Of a DNA stretch of 64,000 nt, positions 19,133-30,651 are shown one piece after another. The stretch spans positions 4,552,001 through 4,616,000 of the forward strand of contig NZ_CP067420.1 in NCBI RefSeq assembly GCF_016653635.2, read 5' to 3'. Within the stretch, counting starts at the first letter, position 1, and each line of letters begins with the position of its first letter. This DNA is from Skermanella sp. TT6 (lineage in GTDB: Bacteria > Pseudomonadota > Alphaproteobacteria > Azospirillales > Azospirillaceae). The translations under genes and the position numbers were made by a program. The notes beneath the pieces are model-generated. The model did not search any database. It worked only from the letters and a program-made list of their open reading frames with translations, and was not told the origin of the DNA.

Positions 19133-19837
19133 TCAGAGCTCAGCCCAACCCTTGATGCCTTCCACATCGAGCTTCACCGCCTCGCCAGGGGTAGACCTGG
19201 AGGTGGCCGCCACACTACTCGAGAGCCATTTGAAGAACTCCGCGAAACACAGGCCTTGCAACCGTAAGGGCGGCCGGGTCGGACTGAAGAGTTCCAGCGT
19301 CTGCATGTCCGCCTTTGATCCAACTCCGATCGGAAAAATGATGAGCTTCTTTTGCCTCACCATATCTGAAACCTTCCTGCCAGCCCCGTGGTGCGTTTGG
19401 TCCGTAGGGGCACCGTCGGTCATCAGGACGAGCCAGGGTTGATAGTAGTCTACGCCCGTTTCCTTGTATTGCTTCTTCCGGCGCTCCAAGATGTCGAGCG
19501 CCAGTTCGACTCCGCTGCCAATTGACGTGCCGCCGCCGCCGTGGATAGACACCATCGGTGCACCACGTTCCACCGACCCGAAATCAGTATCTATCCGCGA
19601 TACGTCTGAAAACGTGACGATCGCGATGTCGGCCGCATATCGGGCCATTTCGTCCTTCGAGATATCTTCGTAGAATGCCTGTACGCCGATGTTCAGTGCC
19701 TCGATTGGAGTCTGCCTGTCACCGTAGTGCGTTTCTTCCATAGACGGGCTGGCGTCCAGGACCAAGCAGATGGGAACGCGGGCCGTCGGGTTCTCGATTA
19801 GCTCGTGATGGCTCAGAACAAGATCGGTGCTTGCCAT
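19133..19837 (-). CDS. vWA-domain protein (TerY / YegL type)
   Basis: A 234-residue von Willebrand A domain protein. The MIDAS is complete: CLVLDASPSMEETH (DxSxS), GGGGTSIGSGVELALDI (Thr) and VLMTDGAPTDQTH (Asp). No signal peptide is visible, so it is cytoplasmic, as TerY is. It lies between the kinase stop (6-bp gap) and the PP2C start (1-bp gap), a compact operon. In TerY-P triads the vWA protein is thought to be a phosphorylation-controlled adaptor; the partner here is unknown. Confidence 0.9.
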   Translation of the reverse strand: MASTDLVLSHHELIENPTARVPICLVLDASPSMEETHYGDRQTPIEALNIGVQAFYEDISKDEMARYAADIAIVTFSDVSRIDTDFGSVERGAPMVSIHGGGGTSIGSGVELALDILERRKKQYKETGVDYYQPWLVLMTDGAPTDQTHHGAGRKVSDMVRQKKLIIFPIGVGSKADMQTLELFSPTRPPLRLQGLCFAEFFKWLSSSVAATSRSTPGEAVKLDVEGIKGWAEL

Positions 19838-19843
19838 GGATGT

Positions 19844-20458
19844 TTATCCTAAGATTTTGCGGAGCAGAGTGAGCAGAATACCGTCGGCTCTCGAGCTGCT
19901 GTAAGGCTGAGTGACGGTCGGTCTGCTCGAATATCGTGGTGGCGAGGACTTTGTCAGTGGCACGGGGTGCGCAAGCCCGGAGTTCCTATTGCCAGCGTAC
20001 CTCGTTGTTGACGAGGGACTTGGCCCTAAATCGCTGACGCCCAACTGCTCCTGTAGCTTGGCAGCCTTTCGGCAATCCGGGCAGCGTTTTGGCGGATTGG
20101 CGTACCGCTCCAGCACTGAACGGCGGATCTCGAAGGCCTTACCGCAGGACTGGCAAATGAACCCGACCATCTCCTCCTGCCGGATGTTGAATCGGTCTTG
20201 AACCTCGGCCGAGAGCCGCTTGCCGCGATCCGGGAAAATGTCATTGCCCTGCTCGAGGTCCATGAAGCCGTTCTCGATCGAATGCTCGTACATGCGCAGG
20301 ACCTCAATCCACTCCGACGGCGAGCGAAGTTTATCCTCGGTGAATGCCTCAGAGAACGCCACTTTCACGCGGCGGGACAGGTGACTCCAGATGAAGCGCC
20401 AAGGGCCATCCGGCATACCATTGGCATTTTTGTCGCCAACGGGATAAGGAAAATTCTT
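19844..20458 (-). pseudogene. PIN-kinase gene, 3' part (C-terminal helical and zinc-ribbon region), separated by transposon
   Basis: Continuation of the gene at 22588-23918. From the transposon edge it reads KNFPYPVGDKNANGMPDGPW and then RFIWSHLSRRVKVAFSEAF, the end of the kinase C-lobe. A zinc ribbon follows (FICQSCGKAFEI then PKRCPDCRKAAKL, two CxxC knuckles) and a Ser/Pro-rich tail. Without the insert and one copy of the 8-bp duplication, the two parts join in frame into about 680 codons. As it stands this part has only an internal ATG (20416) and no ribosome site that I can see. Confidence 0.88.
20451..20458. repeat. Target-site duplication, left copy
   Basis: AAATTCTT directly abuts the left inverted repeat and is repeated at 22588-22595 outside the right inverted repeat. 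In the interrupted gene this encodes part of RKKNF. Confidence 0.9.
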
Positions 20459-20556
20459 CGGGCCTATAACCCAGAATCAGCATGGGTAGGGGTTCAGCCC
20501 TGAGATTTGACGGCTGTTCCAGCCGTGCCATAGTGTCGCCAGCATAAGGGGCGACA

Positions 20557-21555
20557 ATGAAACTGACCGACTTCCAAATGGTATTCCCGGATGATGAGGC
20601 ATGCTTGGCATTCCTCGAAGAAACCGTCTGGCCGAAGGGCAGGTTCTGCCCGGAGTGCGGCTGCGTCGATACCATAGCGATGAAAGGGAAGGCCGCCGAG
20701 CGGCGGCTCTATCATTGCCGGGGATGCCGAGGTCAGTTCACCGCGACGAGCCAGACTTGGCTTCACAGCCGGAAGCTTCCGCTGGTCAAGTACTTCGAGA
20801 TCATCTACTACGACGCCAATTCGAGCTTCGGTATGGCGTCCACCCGGATCGCCGAATGGACCGGCGTCAGCCAGAAATCCGTGTGGAAGATCCTCACGGC
20901 GTTCCGCCAACTCCAGGGTTTCTGGCTCAGTGTGCGAGAGAAACTCTCCAATGTCGTGGAACTCGACGGCAAGTACGTCGGCGGCAAGCCCCGTAAGACC
21001 AAGGACCAGGATGGGAAACCGGTGAAGCACAAGCGGGGCAAGGGTACGAAGAAGCAGCCGGTCTTCATCGCGGTGGAGCGGGACGGCGAGGCACGGGCAA
21101 CCGTGGTGCCCGACGATACCCATGACACCATCCAGGCCATCGTCGCCGCTCAGATCGACGCCTCGGCCCACCTGATGTCGGACGAGGATCAGGTCTACGC
21201 GAAGATCGGCAAGTCCTTCGCCGCCCACTCGTCGGTCTGCCACGGTGCATCGGAGTTCGCCCGCGACGACGTGCATAACAACACCGCCGAGTGCTTCAAT
21301 TCGTGGATTGAACACATGCGTGATGTGCATTTCTTCGTGTCGAAGCAGCACATGCAGCGGTACGTCAACGACGTGATGACCCGGTGGAACCTTCGGGTCA
21401 CCGTGGAGAAGCAGGTCACCCGCAAGGGCGAGCGGGTCCGCAAGGTCACCAGGGAGAGGATGCCCCTGCTGGACAAACTCCGCGTCATCTTCGGCCATGC
21501 CGTGGGATGCAACGTGCGACGTGACCGCAAGACTGGTGGCGTTGCCATCATCTGA
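20557..21555 (+). CDS. IS1595-family transposase (ISXO2-like DDE/N)
   Basis: A 332-residue transposase. The N-terminal zinc ribbon is FCPECGCVDT followed by YHCRGCRGQFTA. The ISXO2-like catalytic domain includes VVELDGKYVGGKPRK (first Asp), MSDEDQVYAKIG (second Asp region) and HNNTAECFNSWIEHMRDVHF, the NxxE-type end of the active site. Length and architecture fit IS1595. A TGTCGCC/GGCGACA stem-loop (20534-20540/20550-20556) partly buries the ribosome site and abuts the ATG. No frameshift or stop is seen, so it is probably functional. Confidence 0.93.
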   Translation: MKLTDFQMVFPDDEACLAFLEETVWPKGRFCPECGCVDTIAMKGKAAERRLYHCRGCRGQFTATSQTWLHSRKLPLVKYFEIIYYDANSSFGMASTRIAEWTGVSQKSVWKILTAFRQLQGFWLSVREKLSNVVELDGKYVGGKPRKTKDQDGKPVKHKRGKGTKKQPVFIAVERDGEARATVVPDDTHDTIQAIVAAQIDASAHLMSDEDQVYAKIGKSFAAHSSVCHGASEFARDDVHNNTAECFNSWIEHMRDVHFFVSKQHMQRYVNDVMTRWNLRVTVEKQVTRKGERVRKVTRERMPLLDKLRVIFGHAVGCNVRRDRKTGGVAII

Positions 21556-21605
21556 TCAAGAAAATAACACCGGACTAAATAGCTCGTCAACAATAGAGAC
21601 GAGCC

Positions 21606-22511
21606 ATGACAATAGATATCCATCACGGTGATTGCCTGTAAGTCATAAAGACTATTCCCGATAATTCCATAGACAGCATTGTTACTGATCCGCCCTATGG
21701 CTTGTCCTTCATGGGGAAGAAATGGGACTACGATGTCCCCTCGGTGGCGATCTGGCAGGAATGTCTGCGGGTACTGAAGCCGGGCGGACACCTGCTGTCG
21801 TTCTCCGGCACCCGCACTTACCACCGGCTGGTCGTTAACGTCGAAGATGCTGGTTTCGATATTCGAGATCAGATCGGCTGGCTGTATGGAAGCGGGTTTC
21901 CCAAGTCACACAACTTAAAGGACGAATGGGCGGGTTGGGGAACGGCCTTGAAACCCGCGTGGGAACCCTGCGTCCTGGCCCGCAAACCCTTTGGCGGGAC
22001 GGTCGCCAAAAATGTGGCGACACATGGAACTGGAGCGATAAACATAGATGAATGCCGTGTGCCGACAGAGGACAACACGACACGCTTCTGTAATGCGGGT
22101 ACTGGAAATCACAAAAACTGGCGTACAGGTAATCATGCCGGAGTGCACGGTGGTCATGCTTCCGGTCGCTGGCCTGCCAACGTTATCCATGATGGCAGTG
22201 ATGAAGTCCTGGGGGCGTTCTCTGTCTTCGGCGACCAAAGCGGCACGCCCGCCCGCTTCTTTTACAACGCCAAGGCATCGAAGCAGGATCGGGCCGGATC
22301 GGAGCACCCCACGGTCAAGCCGGTCGCCCTGATGCAGTATTTGGTCAAATTGGTGACACCCGTGGGCGGGACGGTTCTCGACCCCTTCGCAGGCAGCGGC
22401 ACCACCGGAGAGGCTGCGGTGGAAGCGGGCATGAACGTCATTCTGATCGAGCGTGAAGCCGAGTACGTCGAGGACATCAGTCGTCGGTTGATGTCGTCCG
22501 TCGCCGATTGA
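21606..22511 (+). pseudogene. DNA (N6-adenine/N4-cytosine) methyltransferase passenger with single in-frame nonsense codon
   Basis: From the ATG at 21606 it reads MTIDIHHGDCL, then TAA at 21639-21641, and continues in the same frame VIKTIPDNSIDSIVTDPPYG. DPPY (21687-21698) is the catalytic motif IV, and DPFAGSGTTGEAAVEAG near the C-terminus is the AdoMet motif I; IV before I indicates the beta class. The frame is then open to 22511, 302 codons in all. No ATG or GTG lies between the stop and DPPY; the first TTG (21702) is beyond it. One base change (for example GAA to TAA) explains the lesion, so the enzyme is off unless the stop is read through. Confidence 0.85.
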
Positions 22512-22518
22512 CATAACG

Positions 22519-22551
22519 AGTCGCATGGCCGCTCACTGCGGCCATGCGACT
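22519..22551 (+). terminator. 14-bp stem-loop after the methyltransferase
   Basis: AGTCGCATGGCCGC (22519-22532) pairs perfectly with GCGGCCATGCGACT (22538-22551) around a 5-nt loop and is followed by only TTTGCC. It lies 7 bp after the methyltransferase stop, inside the transposon end. It could end transposon transcription or block read-through from outside; the U-tract is weak. Confidence 0.55.
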
Positions 22552-22587
22552 TTGCCGTATCTATGCTGATTCTGGGTTATAGGCCCG

Positions 22588-22595
22588 AAATTCTT
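22588..22595. repeat. Target-site duplication, right copy
   Basis: Second copy of AAATTCTT, directly outside the right inverted repeat of the IS1595-family element. Confidence 0.9.
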
Positions 22596-23918
22596 CTTGC
22601 GGATATTCTCCCCAGGCTCTCCGCCGCCAGTATGGGAATAGGGCGGTTTACCGGGAACGAGAATCATGAAGAGCATCACGGCCAGCGCGAACCGGTCGTC
22701 ATCGAAGTCGCGCAGGTAGGAACTGAAGTCCTTCCCGTGGTGCTGGGGGCGCGTGAAATTCACCATGCCGACCGGGCACGGGTAGTCCGCCACCTGAGCA
22801 GAGTCGAGATCTACGAAGGTCACCCGCCCATCTGGGGTCACCAGGATGTTATTAGGATTTATGTCTCCCAAGATTACGTTCTGGCGGTGCAGACCGTCGA
22901 CAATCTCCGCAACCCTGACGGCAAGCCGTACCAAATCGATCCGCTTCCAATTTGGAAGCTTTTTCAGCAGCAGCGGTTTCTTGAAAACCGACGTGTCAAG
23001 AGGAAAGCCCTCCGCCTGTGGCATTAAATAACCGACTGGCTCCTGCTTAACATTGTAGAGCAAAGACTCGGGCCAGCAGACTCCTTTGATACCAACACTA
23101 TTGCAAGTCATCAGCTTTATCTTAGCAAAATTCAGCACGCTCAACCTATTGGCCTTGTATATCTTTGCGACCTTACCCAGGCCCGCTAGGTAGACTATTC
23201 CTTCGCCACCGCTGGCAAGTTCCTTGCCCAAAGTGACCGGGTCACCGGCTTCGGTCCGCACTTGGTCACCGACTCTGGGGATGGAGGAGACAGTCACCGT
23301 TCCTTTGGATGCGGCGACTTTTCCGCTCGGAGGCGGAAATCCCGCTTTGGCCTGCGGTGCGGTACTCGGACTTGGACCTATCCCGGTGGGTGCAGCGCCT
23401 GGGCGCCGCCCCGAAGCAGTGGTCTTCGCCCGCGTGCCCCGGGGCGCAATCCACGCTTCAATGCCAGCGCTGCTGATGCGGGCAACCGTCAGGTCGTAAC
23501 GCGACGCAATCGCATCCGAATCGCGAACCTGCGTCAGGAGTTGCGCAAGACCGCTATCCTGGGTGATGACCAGCATATCAAACTTGGTGCGGTACCGAGT
23601 GACAACGCTGGCGATCACAGCATCGGCGAAGGGATCACCAGCATCACCGAAGACATCCGCGCAACCGCTGGCGCGCATCTCGTCCACTAGCCTCCTACCC
23701 CGCTTCGCCGATGCGGCCCGAGCAGGATCAGAGGATAAGGAGGAGAGCTTGACGAGTTCGGCATAGACCCTCTCCGGAACGACAAGCCGTCGGCCGGATC
23801 GCTTGAGCTCGGGCCAGAGAACTACTTCGACCCACGCCCTACCGGTCTGGTCCATGAGCGTGCAGGTGTCGATCAGAATGCGGTGCTTCGGAGTGAACCA
23901 AGCCAGATCGAGACTCAT
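22588..23918 (-). pseudogene. PIN-domain/protein-kinase fusion (TerY-P kinase, YegI-like), 5' part, interrupted by transposon
   Basis: From the ATG at 23918 (MSLDLAWFTPKHRILIDTCT) a PIN domain spans about residues 1-140 with its acidic residues visible: ILIDTCTLMD, PERVYAELVKL, PFADAVIASVV and VITQDSGLAQLL. A Pro/Ser-rich linker leads to a kinase domain with glycine loop ELASGGEGIVYLA, the lysine in KVAKIYKAN, catalytic loop LHRQNVILGDINPNNILV and the metal aspartate in VTFVDLDSA. At RKKNF the reading enters the transposon and stops at 22533 after 18 foreign codons. The frame is open upstream to 24023. First gene of the kinase-vWA-PP2C operon. The stub keeps PIN and most of the kinase but lacks the zinc ribbon. 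Confidence 0.88.
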
Positions 23919-24155
23919 GACGGGACCACCGGAAAACTCATGTTGCACCACCTCACATGCAGAGTCTGTCCAAAAATTTATTAGTGTGCTAACGAAATAA
24001 AGGCTCCAACTTCTGAAAATCAATACACCGCCGCACCATTCTTTCTGGCATTCATGGCAACAATAATCAAGTATATAAACAGTTCACGCAAGAAATTTCG
24101 TTATCGAACGAAAATATGAGAATGGACATGAATGTAAGTTCAAGGGAGCTTGGCA

Positions 24156-24560
24156 ATGCTGGGGCAGGATGCTTTCGGCGCGATCCAAGAGATCGCCCGG
24201 ATCCTCAGTGCCGATCCGCGGACCGACTGGTACAAGGTGGACGGCGAGGCCTTGCGCTGGCATCTGGCCGACATGAACGAGGTCATCTTGAACGCGAGGG
24301 CGAAGCTGCTACGAGGTTTCCGGCGAGGAACGCATCCTGGAAGCGATCCGCCGGATGGTCCCCGCCCACGGCCGCGAGATCGACGGCATGGATGGCTGGA
24401 CAGTCCGCGCGGACCCGTCGGAAACCGGCGTGGTCCTGACCGCGACCGCCGTCGATCTCGGGCAGGCCGCGAAAATCCGCGCACTCGGCTTCATTGCCCA
24501 GGGCAGCCATCAAGCGCATCACCTCGCGATGGCGTGCCGGGGGGACTCCCCACCCGCCGC
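24156..24560 (+). pseudogene. Frameshifted conserved hypothetical gene
   Basis: A good ribosome site (GGGAG at 24144) precedes ATG 24156. The first frame reads MLGQDAFGAIQEIARILSAD through LADMNEVILNARAK and then becomes arginine-rich noise. From about 24300 a second frame continues plausibly: ERILEAIRRMVPAHGREIDG, DGWTVRADPSETGVVLTATA and AAKIRALGFIAQGSHQAHHL. Together they resemble a ~150-residue alphaproteobacterial hypothetical family ending in a His-rich AHHLAMA motif. At least one frameshift near 24300-24320 has split it, and the stretch near 24500 also looks disturbed. Function unknown. Confidence 0.5.
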
Positions 24561-24643
24561 CAGAGGAGCAACATCTACGATAACTTACGGGTTCGTGCGC
24601 GACAACGCGGAAAGGAGAGCGTTCGTGCGCAAGCCTGCTTAAG

Positions 24644-24733
24644 TGGCGGACGGGGTGGGATTCGAACCCACGGTACCCTTGCAGGTACGCCGCATTTCGA
24701 GTGCGGTGCCTTCAACCACTCGACCACCCGTCC
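24644..24733 (-). tRNA. tRNA-Ser (CGA anticodon)
   Basis: A 90-nt tRNA with the long variable arm of serine tRNAs. The mature 5' end is GGACGGG at 24733; the acceptor partner CCCGTCC, discriminator G and an encoded CCA lie at 24644-24654. The anticodon loop CTCGAAA gives CGA (reads UCG), within stem CCGCA/TGCGG. It closes the accessory island on the right. Confidence 0.95.
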
Positions 24734-24836
24734 GACGCAGCAGCCTCACCCACCGTTCGGCGGCGAAGCGGCGCGGAAACTAGCGTATGGAGCCGCCGTC
24801 CGCAAGGCCATCTTTCAAGTCCGGATCGTGATAAGT

Positions 24837-25205
24837 TCAGCCTGGACCATCGTGTCGCGACACGGGTTCGTCGGTTGCTCTTCCCTCATGATCTTCCGAC
24901 AGCCCGTCCCGGCGCGACAGGCGCCTCATGCGTTCGACACCGTCCTTCACCAAGGCGTCCCAGTTGTCCTCGATGAACTTGATGGCGGCATCGTCATCGA
25001 ATTCCTTCGCCGGGCTTTTCATGCGGAGATCGGACGGCCTGATGGTACCCAACAGCACGGATAGATCCCCGGCTGCACGATCTTCAGACATCTGGTTCAT
25101 TCCCTGGGGTCCGGCCTGGGGGTCCAATTCGATGCCGAACCGGTCAGCCTCCTCGACGGCGGCGAAAGCATCATACCCCGATCTTCCGGATGGCGGAACG
25201 GACAT
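24837..25205 (-). CDS. Hypothetical protein
   Basis: A 122-codon frame. The middle has protein-like composition: [35 protein letters not shown] and [20 protein letters not shown]. No domain, signal peptide or membrane helix is recognised. An internal Met ([13 protein letters not shown]) could be the true start. It is isolated between tRNA-Ser and the rplU leader. It could be a real small gene or a chance frame; the acidic/amphipathic composition favours a gene. Confidence 0.42.
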   Translation of the reverse strand: MSVPPSGRSGYDAFAAVEEADRFGIELDPQAGPQGMNQMSEDRAAGDLSVLLGTIRPSDLRMKSPAKEFDDDAAIKFIEDNWDALVKDGVERMRRLSRRDGLSEDHEGRATDEPVSRHDGPG

Positions 25206-25462
25206 CCCGGCATCTCTTCCATAAACCTCGGGACACGGCTCGATATGCGCCTGTCAGCGGATGGGTTCCGGACTCCCGATCCGATCCCGGGGACCGGACC
25301 ATCCGACGCCGCTTCCGCCGGCGCCGCCCCCGCGGAATCCGCAATCCCCCTGTTGACTCTCCGCCGCCGATGAGTATATTCGCCGCTCCTTACCAGCGGG
25401 CTCAAATCTCGGACGAGGTTTGTCGTGCCCGTAGTTTGTATTCAGATACGGCAGTGGCAAAC

Positions 25463-25774
25463 ATGTTCGCAGTGATCCGCACCGGCGGCAAGCAGTACAA
25501 AGTCGCCAACGGCGACGTGATCAAGGTCGAGAAACTGGCCGGCGAGGCTGGCGCTTCCATCAACTTCGACGAAGTCCTGATGGTCAGCGATGCCGGCAAC
25601 ACGACGGTCGGCACCCCCCTGGTCGCAGGGGCTGCGGTCACCGCCGAAGTCATCGCCCAGGATCGTGGTCCGAAGATCATCGTCTTCAAGAAGAAGCGTC
25701 GCCAGAACTACCGGCGCAAGAACGGGCACCGTCAGGACCTGACCGTGCTGCGCATCACCGGGATCAGCGCGTAA
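25463..25774 (+). CDS. rplU: 50S ribosomal protein L21
   Basis: Large-subunit protein that binds 23S rRNA. The 103-residue product reads [20 protein letters not shown] through [20 protein letters not shown], the L21 signature, ending LRITGISA. The ATG at 25463 is the family start although the frame is open to 25190. It is followed after 55 bp by rpmA and then obg, the standard order. The 257 bp upstream carry the leader; I see no clear attenuator there. Confidence 0.98.
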   Translation: MFAVIRTGGKQYKVANGDVIKVEKLAGEAGASINFDEVLMVSDAGNTTVGTPLVAGAAVTAEVIAQDRGPKIIVFKKKRRQNYRRKNGHRQDLTVLRITGISA

Positions 25775-25829
25775 CCTCGCGCTCGACACCCCCGATCGGT
25801 ACGATCCTGGCCCATAGGAGTTCAGAGCA

Positions 25830-28601
<2,772 letters not shown>

Positions 28602-28633
28602 CACGCCTTCCCGCGCACAATCCGGAACTTCCG

Positions 28634-29284
28634 ATGATAAGAGCCGTCCTCTGGGACATCGACGGCACGTTGCTGGACAGCGAGCCCCATCACTTCAAGT
28701 CGTTCGTGGCGGTCTGCGAGAGCCACGGCCAGACCCTGGCGAAAGCCGACTACGACCGCCTGCTGGGCCGCTCCATGGCGGAGGTCTACGCCCTGCTGAA
28801 CGCCGTCCAGCCGCTGCCGCTTGACCTGCCGGAATTCGCCGCCGCCTGCTCCGACCATTACGTCACCCACGTGGCCGACGTGCCGCCGCGCCCCGGCGCG
28901 CTGGAGAAGGTCGCCGACCTGGCGGGCTCGGGCATCGCCCAGGCCTGCGTGTCGAACAGCGCCCGGCGCGTCGTCGAGGCGAACATGGCCGTCATCGCCA
29001 TGCCCGAGGCGCTGGGCTTCGCCCTGTCGCGCGACGACGTGACCCGGGGCAAGCCCGACCCGGAGCCGTACCTGCGCGCCGCCGAGCGTCTGGGCGTGCC
29101 GCCGGACGCCTGCGTCGCGGTGGAGGACAGCCCGATCGGCGCCCGCGCCGCCAAGGCGGCCGGCATGGTCACCATCGCCTGGCCGCAGCACCGGACGCTG
29201 GAATTCGACGCGGTCGACCGGATCGTCGGGCGACTGGACGAGATCGACTGGACAGCCCTTCTCCGGGACCGGAAAATCACCTAA
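28634..29284 (+). CDS. HAD-superfamily phosphatase (beta-phosphoglucomutase-like)
   Basis: A 216-residue HAD hydrolase. Motif I is VLWDIDGTLLDSEPHHFKSF (DxDGT), motif II is ACVSNSARRVV, the motif III lysine lies in TRGKPDPEPYLRAAERL, and motif IV is CVAVEDSPIGARAAKAAGM. The cap domain sits between motifs I and II. Substrate is unknown; this subfamily includes phosphoglycolate and sugar-phosphate phosphatases. The ATG at 28634 starts exactly at motif I; the longer frame overlaps proB. It lies between proB and proA. Confidence 0.92.
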   Translation: MIRAVLWDIDGTLLDSEPHHFKSFVAVCESHGQTLAKADYDRLLGRSMAEVYALLNAVQPLPLDLPEFAAACSDHYVTHVADVPPRPGALEKVADLAGSGIAQACVSNSARRVVEANMAVIAMPEALGFALSRDDVTRGKPDPEPYLRAAERLGVPPDACVAVEDSPIGARAAKAAGMVTIAWPQHRTLEFDAVDRIVGRLDEIDWTALLRDRKIT

Positions 29285-29324
29285 AGTCCCGCCCCCAACG
29301 AACCGAGACCGGGAGTAAGCCGCC

Positions 29325-30605
29325 GTGACCGCCGTCAAGCACACCGTTGACCCCTTGCAGGGGGAGATGCAGCAGTTGGGCCGCGCCGCGCGCGCCGCGG
29401 CGGCGGTGCTTGCCCTGGCCCCGACCGAGCGGAAGGACGCGGCGCTGCGCGCGGCCGCCGCCGCGATCCGGGAACGGTCCGCCGCGATCCTGGAGGCCAA
29501 CGCCCGCGACGTCGCCGACGCCGGGGCGCGCGACATGGCCGCCTCCCTGATCGACCGGCTGAAGCTGGACGGGGCAAGGGTGGAGGGCATCGCCAAGGGC
29601 CTGGAGGACGTGGCCGCCTTGCCCGATCCGATCGGCACCGTCATGGCGGAGTGGGACCGGCCGAACGGTCTGAGGATCGCCCGCGTCCGGGTGCCGCTGG
29701 GCGTCATCGGCATCGTCTACGAGAGCCGCCCCAACGTCACCGCCGACGCCGGCGGGCTGTGCCTGAAGTCGGGCAACGCCTGCATCCTGCGCGGCGGCTC
29801 CGACAGCTTCGAATCCTCGCGGGCCATCATCGCCTGCATGCGCGACGGCCTGCGCGTCGCCGGCCTGCCCGAGGACGCGATCCAGCTGGTGCCGACCACC
29901 GACCGCGCCGCCGTCGGCATAATGCTGACCATGGTGGACGACATCGACGTGATCATCCCGCGCGGCGGCAAGTCGCTGATCCAGCGGGTCGCGGCGGAAA
30001 GCCGGATCCCCGTGATCAAGCATCTGGACGGCATCTGCCACGTCTATGTGGATGCCGCCGCCGATCCGGCGAAGGCGCGCGACATCGTGCTGAACGCCAA
30101 GATGCGCCGCACTTCCGTCTGCGGGGCGGCCGAGACGCTTCTGGTGGACCGTTCCGTTTCCGAAACCGTCCTGCCCGCCGTCCTGGACGCCCTGATCGCC
30201 GCCGGATGCGAGGTGCGCGGCGACGAGGCGACCCGGAGGATCGACGGCCGCGCGGTCCCGGCGACGGCCGCCGACTGGGACACGGAATATCTGGACGCGA
30301 TCATCTCGGTCCGGGTGGTGGACGGCGTCGACGCCGCGATCGAGCATGTCAACCGCCACGGCTCCCACCATACCGACAGCATCGTAACCGAGGACGCGGC
30401 GGCGGCCGAGAAGTTCCTCAGCCAGGTGGACAGCGCCATCGTGCTGCTGAACGCCTCGACCCAGTTCGCCGACGGCGGCGAGTTCGGCATGGGGGCGGAG
30501 ATCGGCATCTCCACCGGCAAGCTCCACGCCCGCGGCCCGGTCGGCGCCGAACAGCTGACCAGCTACAAGTACCAGGTCCGCGGCACCGGGCAGGTCCGCC
30601 CATGA
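29325..30605 (+). CDS. proA: Glutamate-5-semialdehyde dehydrogenase (gamma-glutamyl phosphate reductase)
   Basis: Second enzyme of proline synthesis, NADPH-dependent reduction of gamma-glutamyl phosphate. The 426-residue aldehyde-dehydrogenase-fold protein shows [51 protein letters not shown] and the catalytic cysteine in [18 protein letters not shown]. The start is GTG at 29325 with GGGAG 10 nt upstream; length agrees with the family. It is followed by nadD after 46 bp. Confidence 0.96.
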   Translation: MTAVKHTVDPLQGEMQQLGRAARAAAAVLALAPTERKDAALRAAAAAIRERSAAILEANARDVADAGARDMAASLIDRLKLDGARVEGIAKGLEDVAALPDPIGTVMAEWDRPNGLRIARVRVPLGVIGIVYESRPNVTADAGGLCLKSGNACILRGGSDSFESSRAIIACMRDGLRVAGLPEDAIQLVPTTDRAAVGIMLTMVDDIDVIIPRGGKSLIQRVAAESRIPVIKHLDGICHVYVDAAADPAKARDIVLNAKMRRTSVCGAAETLLVDRSVSETVLPAVLDALIAAGCEVRGDEATRRIDGRAVPATAADWDTEYLDAIISVRVVDGVDAAIEHVNRHGSHHTDSIVTEDAAAAEKFLSQVDSAIVLLNASTQFADGGEFGMGAEIGISTGKLHARGPVGAEQLTSYKYQVRGTGQVRP

Positions 30606-30651
30606 TCGGGAGCATGACCGGTACTGCGGCCGAGGGGAGCCGGGACCCGGC

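Larger units (their letters stand above)
20459..22587 (+). mobile_element. IS1595-family transposon with methyltransferase passenger, 2129 bp
   Basis: Perfect 25-bp terminal inverted repeats at 20459-20483 and 22563-22587 begin CGGGCCTATAACCCAG. The element is flanked by the 8-bp direct repeat AAATTCTT (20451-20458 and 22588-22595); 8 bp is the target duplication length of IS1595-type elements. It carries a transposase and a DNA methyltransferase on the same strand and ends with a strong stem-loop (22519-22551). The insertion interrupts a PIN-kinase gene on the opposite strand. Perfect ends and duplication suggest a recent insertion. Confidence 0.93.

Noticed and set aside
24150-25064. A 304-codon frame spanning the frameshifted gene and tRNA-Ser
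   Set aside because: It runs through a tRNA gene and is arginine-rich after the first 50 codons; only the start belongs to a real (broken) gene.
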